Source: an uncultured beta proteobacterium
GTDB lineage: Bacteria > Pseudomonadota > Gammaproteobacteria > Burkholderiales > Burkholderiaceae
DNA: 14,770 nt
Direction of reading: 5' to 3'
Assembly: GCA_903938955.1 (NCBI GenBank)
Contig: CAJAFJ010000752.1
Location: forward strand, 1-14,770
The notes under the pieces are model-generated. The model was not told the DNA's origin. It saw only the letters and a program-made list of their open reading frames with translations, and did no database searches. Numbering within the stretch: position 1 is the first letter of the stretch; each line of letters opens with the position of its first letter. The position numbers and the translations under genes are program-made. Positions 1-6,155 of the stretch are shown piece after piece.

Positions 1-1209
1 GGCCATTTCTTCCACCAGCGCCGCGTTTTGCTGGGTGACCTGGTCCATTTGCGTCACGGCTTCGCCCACCTGCGAGACGCCCCGGCTTTGTTCGTTGCTG
101 GCCATGCTGATGTCACCCATGATGTCCGTCACACGCTGGATGGCGCTCACCACCTGGGTCATGGTCGTGCCCGCCTGATCCACCAGGCTGTTGCCGTGCG
201 TCACCCGTTCCACGCTGGCGTGGATGAGCAACTTGATCTCTTTGGCGGCCTCGGCCGAGCGGCCCGCCAGCGAGCGCACCTCGCTGGCCACCACTGCAAA
301 ACCGCGTCCTTGTTCGCCGGCACGAGCCGCTTCTACAGCCGCATTGAGCGCCAGAATATTGGTCTGAAAAGCGATGCCATCAATCACTTGAATGATGTCC
401 GAAATCTTGCCTGACGATTGGTTGATATCTTTCATCGTCTCGACCACCTGCCCCATAACCGTCCCGCCATGAATCGCCACAGTGCAGGCCTGTATGGCCA
501 GCTGATTAGCCTCGCGGGCATGGTCGGCGTTTTGTTTGACGGTGGCGTTGAGCTGCTCCATGGCGGCGGCGGTTTCTTCCAGCGCGCTGGCTTGTTGCTC
601 GGTGCGGATGCTCAGGTCGTTATTGCCCTGCGACAGCTCGGCACTGGCGGTGGCCACGCCCTCGGCGCTGTGCTTGACGTTTTGTGCAATGCGGCCAAAA
701 CTGGTTTGTATGCGCATCAGCGCCAGGAGCAAGTGCCGGGTTTCTTCGTTGCCGACCGGCTTGACTGGCACCGACAAATCACCAAGAGCCAACTCATCGG
801 CCACCCGGACGGCATAGGCCATGGGCTGCGACAGGTAGCGGGCAAACCACAGTGCCGCGACCATCAGCACCGCATCCACCAGCGCCTGCTTTTGCAGGTA
901 GGCGGCGTGGTCGGTGTACTTTTTGACCAGCGGCAGGGTGCTGACCACGATGGCGCCGACCTCGGGCGACAGCGGCAAGCCCTGCAGCGTGGCCAGCGAC
1001 TGATTGAAAGCGGCCGTGTGCTGCTTCAACATTTATCATATCGGCCTCCTGGTTGCTACGCAGGGCTTGCCCATACTGACCGAGTCATCAATCGTGGTGG
1101 CCAGGCGGCTCGAATTAAACAGGCCAATGCCCCCCACCATGACGGCCATCAAAACCCCGACCAAGCCCAGCGCCAGAATTTGATTGCGAAGTTTCAGGTG
1201 GATGTTCAT
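1..1209 (-). pseudogene. Methyl-accepting chemotaxis protein, broken N-terminal half, cut by the left edge
   Basis: The minus strand encodes a chemoreceptor in one frame. From ATG at 1209 it starts MNIHLKLRNQILALGLVG, a first membrane helix, but after 57 codons it meets TGA and TAA in tandem (1033-1038). The family-typical text GQALRSNQEADM is readable one frame over (about 1068-1040), so one base has been lost near 1068. Downstream of the stops the original frame resumes at ATG 1032: a short remnant of the periplasmic domain, a shortened second helix ([18 protein letters not shown]), a HAMP segment, then an intact signalling domain with the hairpin-tip text [20 protein letters not shown] and [15 protein letters not shown]. 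The periplasmic sensor is far shorter than the usual roughly 150 residues, so deletions accompany the frameshift. Seen: stops, frameshift, intact tip. Inferred: loss of ligand sensing. A truncated receptor from ATG 1032 could still be made. The end lies outside the window. Confidence 0.88.
1030..1050 (-). promoter_or_regulatory. Possible stop-and-restart site inside the broken chemoreceptor
   Basis: On the minus strand a perfect AGGAGG (1045-1050) is followed by the tandem stops TGA TAA (1038-1033) and directly by ATG (1032-1030), which opens the frame of the intact signalling half. Distance from AGGAGG to this ATG is 12 nt. A closer ATG at 1039 is out of frame and gives only an 81-codon reading frame. 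Ribosomes ending the 57-codon N-terminal peptide would stop exactly where the second frame starts. AGGAGG arose from codons of the ancestral text NQEAD, so it may be accidental. Restart is inference. Confidence 0.35.
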
Positions 1210-1322
1210 TGCGCTTGTGCCTTGGCCAGGGTCAAAGCCAATAATGTACGAACTGGTTAGTTTTATTGAAATTAGTAATTACCCTTACGCATTACTGACA
1301 TCGAAACCCGCTTACATAACGT

Positions 1323-1378
1323 GGATTGGCGGCGAAAAATACCGCCGTGGCCCGAGAGGTTCAAGGTCTCTACAATCC
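1323..1378 (+). other. tRNA-like fold in the leader of trmB
   Basis: GGATTG (1323-1328) can pair with CAATCC (1373-1378). Inside are two hairpins: GCGG (1329-1332) with CCGC (1342-1345), and AGAGG (1355-1359) with TCTCT (1367-1371) closing the 7-base loop TTCAAGG. The last hairpin has the dimensions of a tRNA T arm (5 bp stem, loop starting TTCRA), and the pairing strand 1372-1378 is a 7-nt acceptor-like strand directly after it, with 6 of 7 pairs. At 56 nt it is about one arm too short for a tRNA, lacks a CCA end, and closes the T-like stem with G-T where tRNAs have G-C. It ends 6 nt before the GTG start of a gene for a tRNA methyltransferase. It is not a functional tRNA; it could be a decayed tRNA piece, a regulatory mimic, or chance. 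Confidence 0.25.
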
Positions 1379-1384
1379 CCCTCC

Positions 1385-2197
1385 GTGAACGATACAAACC
1401 CAACCCCACCCCCGCCTGCTGACGCAGAAAAAACCCGTACCCTGCGCATCCGGGGCAGCATGCCCGAGGGCGTGGCTTACCCTAAAACCATCAAGAGTTT
1501 TGTGCGTCGCGCCGGTCGGACCACCACCGGCCAGGCCAAGGCGTTTGAAGACATCGGCCCGCTGTTTCTGCTGCCCTACCAGTCCAGCGCGATTAATTTC
1601 AGCGCGGCTTACGCCTATGCAGCCCAAGCCCGCGGTGTGACTGCGGCACCCACGGCGCCCGTGATCCTGGAAATCGGTTTTGGCATGGGCGAAGCCACCG
1701 CCCACATTGCCGGCGTCATGCCCGAGAAAAACTTCCTGTGCTGCGAAGTGCATGAGCCGGGCGTAGGCGCGCTGCTCAAGCGCATCGGCGAGCAGGGCTT
1801 GACCAACATCCGCATCGTGGCGCACGATGCGGTCGAGGTCATCGACAACATGCTGCCGCTGCAAAGCCTGGACGGCGTGCACATCTTCTTTCCCGACCCG
1901 TGGCACAAGAAAAAACACAACAAGCGCCGCCTGATTCAAAGCCCGCTGATTGCGAAGCTGGCCGCGCGCCTCAAGGTGGGCGGCTACCTGCACTGCGCCA
2001 CCGACTGGCAGCCTTATGCCGAGCAGATTCTGGAAGTACTCAGCGCCGAGCCGCTGCTGAAAAACACTGCCACGCAAGCGCACCCCGAACTGGCAGGCTA
2101 CGCACCCAAGCCGCATTACCGCCCGCTGACCAAGTTCGAGAACCGGGGCATCAAGCTCGGGCACGGGGTGTGGGACGTGGTGTTTGAGCGCATTTAA
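1385..2197 (+). CDS. trmB: tRNA (guanine-N7-)-methyltransferase TrmB
   Basis: TrmB uses S-adenosylmethionine to methylate G46 in the variable loop of many tRNAs in the cytoplasm. The 270-residue product has the SAM-binding motif EIGFGMG at residues 96-102, FEDIGPL and TIKSFVRRAGR upstream, and the family signature FFPDPWHKKKHNKRR beginning at residue 168. The end shows CATDWQPYAE and TKFENRGIKLGHGVWDVVFER, close to the E. coli C-terminus. The start chosen is GTG at 1385, giving VNDTNPTPPPP; ATG at 1460 (245 residues, nearer the E. coli length of 239) is a real alternative, since neither start has a good ribosome binding site. The next gene starts inside its last codons, overlapping by 14 nt, so the two are probably translated together. 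The N-terminal 25 residues are proline-rich and low in conservation, as usual for this family. The fold just upstream may affect translation. Confidence 0.95.
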   Translation: MNDTNPTPPPPADAEKTRTLRIRGSMPEGVAYPKTIKSFVRRAGRTTTGQAKAFEDIGPLFLLPYQSSAINFSAAYAYAAQARGVTAAPTAPVILEIGFGMGEATAHIAGVMPEKNFLCCEVHEPGVGALLKRIGEQGLTNIRIVAHDAVEVIDNMLPLQSLDGVHIFFPDPWHKKKHNKRRLIQSPLIAKLAARLKVGGYLHCATDWQPYAEQILEVLSAEPLLKNTATQAHPELAGYAPKPHYRPLTKFENRGIKLGHGVWDVVFERI

Positions 2198-3092
2198 ACC
2201 CCCGGCCCGCAACGGCGTCGGCCCCAGTTGCATAGGATTGCCCGGTGGCAACTGGCCGACCACGCTGGATTTTCTGGCGGAGCGGCTTGCCAACGTGACG
2301 CGCGAGGTCTGGCACCAGCGCATGCTGGCAGGCGATGTGGTGGACGAACATGGCGTCACGCTGTCGCCCGCGCACGCCTACCAGGGCCATGTGCGGGTGT
2401 ACTACTACCGCGACGTGCCGGATGAGCCGCACATTCCGTTTTACGAACAAATTCTGTTTCAGGACGCGCACCTGGTCGTGGTGGACAAGCCGCATTTTTT
2501 GCCAGTGGTGCCGTCCGGCGGCTACCTGACCGAGACCGTGCTGGTGCGCCTCAAACAACAACTGGGCATTGAGACGCTGGTGCCGGTGCACCGCATTGAC
2601 CGCGACACCGCCGGGCTGGTGATGTTCTCGGTGCAGCCCGAAACCCGCGCCCAATACCACGCACTGTTCAGTCAGCGCACGGTCAAAAAAACCTATGAGG
2701 CGATTGCCCCGTGGCGCGCCGACCTGACGCTGCCGCTCAAACGCGAGAGCCGCATTGTGGAGGCCGGGCATTTCATGCTGCAGCACGAGGTGAGTGGCCC
2801 GGTCAACGCCATGACCGACATTGAGATGATTGAAGTGAGTGGCGCGCTGGCCCGTTACCGCCTGAGCCCCGTCACCGGCAAACGCCACCAGCTGCGTGTG
2901 CACATGGCGGCGCTGGGCCTGCCAATTTTGGGCGATGGCCTGTACCCCACGCTCACGCCCGAAGGGCAGATTGACTACGAGAACCCGCTGCAACTGCTGG
3001 CCCGGTCGGTTGAGTTCGCCGACCCCGTGACCGGGAAAAACAGGCGTTTTGAGAGCCAACGGCGGCTGACGCTGCCACCGTTATCCCGCTAA
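2184..3092 (+). CDS. RluA-family RNA pseudouridine synthase
   Basis: This enzyme isomerises specific uridines to pseudouridine in rRNA or tRNA. The 302-residue product carries the RluA-type active-site motif HRIDRDTAGLVMFS, with the catalytic aspartate at residue 139, preceded by LVVVDKPHFLPV, the usual approach strand, and followed by KKTYEAI and GKRHQLRVHMAALGLPILGD, both typical of the catalytic domain. Residues 29-57 (LDFLAERLANVTREVWHQRM) look like a small S4-like RNA-binding segment. The start is TTG at 2184, inside the end of trmB; no in-frame ATG lies near, and the text from ARNGVGPSCIGLPGG onward fits relatives. Which uridine it modifies cannot be told from the sequence. Overlap with trmB makes an RNA-modification operon. 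It converges on the SirB2 gene 51 bp later. Confidence 0.9.
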   Translation: MSAFKPPARNGVGPSCIGLPGGNWPTTLDFLAERLANVTREVWHQRMLAGDVVDEHGVTLSPAHAYQGHVRVYYYRDVPDEPHIPFYEQILFQDAHLVVVDKPHFLPVVPSGGYLTETVLVRLKQQLGIETLVPVHRIDRDTAGLVMFSVQPETRAQYHALFSQRTVKKTYEAIAPWRADLTLPLKRESRIVEAGHFMLQHEVSGPVNAMTDIEMIEVSGALARYRLSPVTGKRHQLRVHMAALGLPILGDGLYPTLTPEGQIDYENPLQLLARSVEFADPVTGKNRRFESQRRLTLPPLSR

Positions 3093-3097
3093 ATCGT

Positions 3098-3116
3098 CGT
3101 CACAAACGAGGTGACG
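3098..3116. terminator. Weak stem-loop between two converging genes
   Basis: CGTCAC (3098-3103) and GTGACG (3111-3116) form a perfect 6-bp stem with a 7-nt loop, 6 nt after the pseudouridine synthase stop and 27 nt before the converging SirB2 stop. The position suits a shared terminator, but there is no run of T on either side, so intrinsic termination is doubtful. Confidence 0.3.
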
Positions 3117-3142
3117 CGCAACGGTTGGGTTACGGGAGCGCG

Positions 3143-3541
3143 CTAAATCAAGCCCCAGGTCGGCGAATGCGTCAGTGCTACGCCGACGATATAGCTGGCG
3201 CTCAGCAGCGCCGCGCCAAAGAACGGCAGCCGCTGCGACCGGGGCGTTTTGCGGCTTAAAGCGCGCATGCCCAACAAAATATAGGCCAGCAGCGCCAGCA
3301 CTTTGGCGGTGAGCCAGCCATCGACAAACGGGTATTGCCCAATGCGCCAGGCCAGCCACAGCGCTGACGTCAACAACAGCGTGTCAACCAGGTGCGGCGC
3401 CACCCGCAACAACAGCTGATCGCGCCAGGGTTTGCCCAGCAGCTCTAACGTACCGCGCAGCGCAAACAGGCTGATGCTGATCGAGACGCAGCTGATGTGC
3501 AGGGTTTTGACCCAGAAATAACTGGCGGCAATGTCTGTCAC
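3143..3541 (-). CDS. SirB2-family integral membrane protein
   Basis: A 132-residue hydrophobic protein with four predicted membrane helices: about residues 9-27, 50-68, 76-92 and 107-125. The start VKTLHISCVSISISLFALRG matches the SirB2 signature (lysine, leucine and histidine followed by a serine-rich helix ending LRG). SirB2 was named for a Salmonella invasion-gene locus, but the family's molecular function is not established. The start used is GTG at 3541; an in-frame TAA about 60 nt upstream limits the alternatives, and no strong ribosome binding site is visible. It lies 66 nt downstream of nnrS on the same strand, so it is probably cotranscribed and may share the nitric oxide response. 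That link is inference from position only. Confidence 0.8.
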   Translation of the reverse strand: MTDIAASYFWVKTLHISCVSISISLFALRGTLELLGKPWRDQLLLRVAPHLVDTLLLTSALWLAWRIGQYPFVDGWLTAKVLALLAYILLGMRALSRKTPRSQRLPFFGAALLSASYIVGVALTHSPTWGLI

Positions 3542-3607
3542 TTCGAACTTTCGGACGATCTGAATACGTTGGTGCAGTGCGTTGACATATGGGATTGTTT
3601 ATCTGGC

Positions 3608-4813
3608 TCAGCCATCTTTGCCGTCCAGCCGGGTTTGCATCAGCCAGGGCGTAAACATCCACAGGTAAATTAAAAACGCCACGCACCAGGCGGCGGCGGC
3701 CATGACCAGCGACGCCACGTACAGCGACGGCAGCACCAGCGGCAACAACACGCGCAGCACGGCGGCCGTCATCACCAATCCGTAGGCTGCTATTTCAGCT
3801 GGCGTCACATTCAACGGCCTGCCGGTGTGACCGCGCGCCGTGCGGGTGATCATGCCCATGATGATGCCGCCCAGGGCGCCCACCGCCAGCGCATGCACAC
3901 CCGCAGAGACGGCCACCACGCCAATCTGAGCCAGCGCCAGCAGCGCCAGACCAAGCGGAATCCAGGCATAGGAAACATGCAGAATCCACAGAATAGGACG
4001 CTTAAAAACAACTGGTGACTGCCAGGTGAGCAAGCGCTTGACATGCAGGCCACTGGCCAGCGCGAGCAGCGCCAGCGTCAATAACCCGGCCGGGGCAAAC
4101 ACCCACAGCGCCAGCCCCAAGCCGGTGGCGCCCAGCGTCACGCGCTCTACCCACACATTGGCCACCACCTTCATGCCCGGGGTCACGGCCGAGGTGAAAG
4201 CCGGAATCACACGCCCGGCCATTACGCACAACATCATCACCACCAGTGCCAGCGCGGCGTACAAGGGGGTGATGGGGTTCAGGCTCAGCAGCCCCATCAC
4301 CGTCAGATGGAAGCACAGGTTGGCGATGGCCAGCAAAGCCAGAATCAAACCCAATGGCAGGTTGCGGTAGTTGTGCGATTGCATGAGCAAGCTGACCAGA
4401 ATGCCCGCCACCAGCGGCAACAGCGCCAAGTCCAGCATCGCGTACACACCGTAAGGCCCGGTGACCGAGGTGACGCGGGCCGCCAGCCACAGCAAGGCCA
4501 GCGCCGCTAGCCAGGGGCCGCGTGGCGTGGCCAGCCCGGTCCAGGCTTTGCCGGCGGTCATCAAAAAGCCAACGATGATCGCCACCGCAAAGCCGTACAG
4601 CATTTCATGCGCGTGCCACAGCAAGGAAGGCACCACGGGATTGAGCGGCAGCTCACCCAAAAACATCGCCACCCAAAGAGGCACATTCAGTGCCGCCAGC
4701 AAGGCACCACCGACGTAAAAGGGGCGAAATCCCAGCCGTAAAAAAGGCAGTCCGGGCGGCGGCGGGGCAGCGGCTTTGACTTCACTGAAGATGGGCAAGG
4801 AATTTGATTTCAT
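3608..4813 (-). CDS. nnrS: NnrS family haem/copper membrane protein
   Basis: NnrS is a polytopic inner-membrane protein tied to denitrification and to protection against nitric oxide; haem and copper have been reported in the Rhodobacter protein. The 401-residue product has about twelve hydrophobic helices and the family motifs: RLGFRPFYVGGAL near the N-terminus, WHAHEMLYGF (His67, His69), GFLMTAGKAWTG, MAGRVIPAFTSAV, and MITRTARGHTGRPLN. ATG 4813 is preferred; GTG at 4837 is in frame and adds eight residues, but it sits only a few bases after the putative promoter and operator and has no ribosome binding site. A candidate NsrR operator lies at 4846-4868, just upstream, and nsrR itself is encoded 860 bp away. 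SirB2 follows on the same strand. The motifs make the family secure; the exact role in this organism is not visible, as no denitrification enzymes lie in the window. Confidence 0.93.
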   Translation of the reverse strand: MKSNSLPIFSEVKAAAPPPPGLPFLRLGFRPFYVGGALLAALNVPLWVAMFLGELPLNPVVPSLLWHAHEMLYGFAVAIIVGFLMTAGKAWTGLATPRGPWLAALALLWLAARVTSVTGPYGVYAMLDLALLPLVAGILVSLLMQSHNYRNLPLGLILALLAIANLCFHLTVMGLLSLNPITPLYAALALVVMMLCVMAGRVIPAFTSAVTPGMKVVANVWVERVTLGATGLGLALWVFAPAGLLTLALLALASGLHVKRLLTWQSPVVFKRPILWILHVSYAWIPLGLALLALAQIGVVAVSAGVHALAVGALGGIIMGMITRTARGHTGRPLNVTPAEIAAYGLVMTAAVLRVLLPLVLPSLYVASLVMAAAAWCVAFLIYLWMFTPWLMQTRLDGKDG

Positions 4814-4845
4814 AGTTTTTGCATGACCCAGAGTCACTATTTCAA

Positions 4846-4868
4846 TAAATGCATTTTATATACCTCTT
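4846..4868. promoter_or_regulatory. Putative NsrR operator overlapping the nnrS promoter
   Basis: Read on the minus strand the site is AAGAGGTATAT, one A, then AAATGCATTTA. Each half resembles the NsrR half-site AAGATGCATTT known from enterobacteria (8 of 11 and 9 of 11 matches), arranged as an inverted repeat with a 1-bp spacer, which is the known NsrR layout. It contains TATATAAA, a good -10 element for nnrS, 33-55 nt before the ATG at 4813; no clear -35 is seen. Repressor binding would block RNA polymerase. The consensus is from memory, and binding is inferred from the match and from the neighbouring nsrR gene. Confidence 0.55.
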
Positions 4869-4917
4869 ATCGTTTTCAGGTTTACACTAGATTAACTCCA
4901 GCGGCAAACGAGGCTAT

Positions 4918-4931
4918 TTTCAGGCCTGAAA
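4918..4931. promoter_or_regulatory. Perfect 14-bp palindrome in the nnrS/racemase intergenic region
   Basis: TTTCAGGCCTGAAA is a perfect dyad centred between 4924 and 4925, 38 bp before the racemase start and about 105 bp before nnrS. It is distinct from the NsrR-like site. Perfect 14-bp dyads in a divergent promoter region often bind a dimeric regulator, but I do not recognise this one. A weak hairpin role in the racemase leader is also possible. Confidence 0.4.
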
Positions 4932-4956
4932 CAGCGTGCAAAGTCACCCTCAACGT

Positions 4957-4962
4957 GAAGGA
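4957..4962 (+). promoter_or_regulatory. Ribosome binding site that fixes the racemase start
   Basis: GAAGGA at 4957-4962 lies 6 nt before TTG 4969. This favours the TTG over the in-frame GTG at 4936, which has no such site and would add 11 residues not seen in relatives. Confidence 0.7.
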
Positions 4963-4968
4963 TTTTTC

Positions 4969-5685
4969 TTGAAAGTCATCGGCCTCATTGGCGGCATGAG
5001 CTGGGAATCCACGGTGCCCTACTACCGTCACATCAATGAATCCGTCAAACAACACCTGGGCGGATTGCACTCGGCCAAGCTGATTCTTTACAGCGTTGAC
5101 TTCCATGAGATCGAACAACTCCAGCGCGCGGGTGACTGGGCCGGCGCTGGCGCGGTGATGGCCCAGGCGGCGCGTAGCCTCGAACTGGCCGGGGCCGAAT
5201 TGTTGGTGCTTTGCACCAACACCATGCACAAGGTGGCAAGCGCCATTGAAGCGGCGGTGGCGATTCCCCTGCTGCACATTGCCGACCCGACCGCCAAGGC
5301 GATCAAACAGGCAGGCTTGACCTGCGTCGGCTTGCTTGGCACCCGTTTCACCATGGAGCAGGATTTTTACCGCACCCGATTGGAACAGCAACACGGCCTG
5401 CAAGTGCTGACCCCCGACAGCGCTGACCGCGAGATTGTTCACCGCATCATTTATGAAGAACTGTGTTTGGGCAAGATCGAGGCCGCTTCGCGCCTGGCGT
5501 ACCGGCGCATCATGGCGGGACTGAAGGCGCAAGGCGCGCAGGCCATTATTCTGGGTTGCACCGAAATCACGCTGCTGGTGGACCCATCGGATTCCGACCT
5601 GCCCTTATTTGACACCACGCACCTGCATGCGTGCAGGGCTGCTGAATGGGCTATCGGCGAAGACGTGGGCAAGCGATGCGACTAA
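4969..5685 (+). CDS. Aspartate/glutamate racemase family protein (YgeA type)
   Basis: A cofactor-independent amino-acid racemase of the Asp/Glu/hydantoin racemase superfamily, 238 residues, likely cytosolic. The N-terminus KVIGLIGGMSWESTVPYYRHIN and the middle LVLCTNTMHKV are characteristic of the E. coli YgeA branch. The two active-site positions fall at Thr83 (in CTNTMH) and Cys197 (in LGCTEI), the same numbers and residues I recall for the E. coli enzyme called L-DER, where threonine in place of the first cysteine skews the reaction. Start TTG 4969 is chosen from the GAAGGA upstream and from this numbering; GTG 4936 is in frame but less likely. The stop overlaps the nsrR start by 10 nt, so both are probably translated from one message. 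No metabolic reason for pairing with nsrR is obvious. Substrate (Asp, Glu or other) is uncertain. Confidence 0.88.
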   Translation: MKVIGLIGGMSWESTVPYYRHINESVKQHLGGLHSAKLILYSVDFHEIEQLQRAGDWAGAGAVMAQAARSLELAGAELLVLCTNTMHKVASAIEAAVAIPLLHIADPTAKAIKQAGLTCVGLLGTRFTMEQDFYRTRLEQQHGLQVLTPDSADREIVHRIIYEELCLGKIEAASRLAYRRIMAGLKAQGAQAIILGCTEITLLVDPSDSDLPLFDTTHLHACRAAEWAIGEDVGKRCD

Positions 5686-6155
5686 CCGACTACACCGATT
5701 ACAGCCTGCGGGTGCTGATGTTTTGCGCCCTGCACCCGGAGCGCTCGATCACCATTGCCGAGTTGGCCGAAAGCCACGCGGTGTCTAAAAACCACTTGAT
5801 GAAGATCGTCAATGATCTGGCACGCAACGGCTTGCTGCAGACCACGCGCGGACGCGGCGGCGGCCTGCGCCTGCTCAAACCCGCCGCGGACATCCGCATC
5901 GGCGATGTGGTGCGGCAAACCGAGACCGATTTCAGAATGGTGGAATGTTTTGATGCCCAGCACAACAGCTGCACGCTGACCGCCAACTGCCGGCTCAAAC
6001 ATGTCTTCACGCGGGCCACGCAAAGCTATCTGAATGAGCTTGACAAGGTGACATTGGCCGACATCACCCCGCCCTGGTCTGCTGAGGCCCCCGTCGGTAC
6101 GCCTCAGGTGGGCGTAGTGAAGCTCAGCCCCATCGCCTTTAAAGTTAAGCCTTGA
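5676..6155 (+). CDS. nsrR: Rrf2-family nitric-oxide-sensing repressor NsrR
   Basis: NsrR is a dimeric repressor with an iron-sulfur cluster that is lost or nitrosylated by nitric oxide, relieving repression of detoxification genes. The 159-residue protein opens MRLTDYTDYSLRVLMFCA, has a winged-helix with recognition segment VSKNHLMKIVNDLARNGL, a wing RGRGGGLRLLKPA, and the region IRIGDVVRQTE. The cluster cysteines are C91, C99 and C105 in ECFDAQHNSCTLTANCRLK; Asp8, reported as the fourth ligand in the Streptomyces protein, is also present. C91-C99 spacing is wider than in E. coli. ATG 5676 overlaps the racemase by 10 nt. Its 3' end overlaps the converging transglutaminase-domain gene by 11 nt. 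The NsrR-like site upstream of nnrS is the obvious target. IscR is less likely given the strong match to NsrR text such as IRIGDVVR and CRLK. Confidence 0.9.
   Translation: MRLTDYTDYSLRVLMFCALHPERSITIAELAESHAVSKNHLMKIVNDLARNGLLQTTRGRGGGLRLLKPAADIRIGDVVRQTETDFRMVECFDAQHNSCTLTANCRLKHVFTRATQSYLNELDKVTLADITPPWSAEAPVGTPQVGVVKLSPIAFKVKP

Noticed and set aside
418..1260. Long plus-strand reading frame of 280 codons
   Set aside because: It is antisense to the chemoreceptor, whose conserved signalling text is unmistakable on the minus strand; the plus-strand translation has no recognisable domain.
1323..1378. Complete tRNA gene
   Set aside because: One arm is missing, there is no CCA, and the T-like stem ends in a G-T pair; kept only as a tRNA-like fold.
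1184..1384. Extension of trmB upstream to an open-frame ATG at 1184
   Set aside because: The extra 67 residues run into the start of the divergent chemoreceptor and do not resemble any TrmB N-terminus.
1370..3059. Long minus-strand frames opposite trmB and the pseudouridine synthase
   Set aside because: They mirror codon-biased, well-recognised genes on the plus strand and show only histidine/glutamine/alanine-rich shadow text.
3582..3587. Perfect TTGACA -35 box on the plus strand
   Set aside because: No -10 lies at the right distance, and it would drive transcription antisense into nnrS.
4936..4968. GTG 4936 as the racemase start
   Set aside because: TTG 4969 has GAAGGA at ideal spacing and gives the family numbering Thr83/Cys197.
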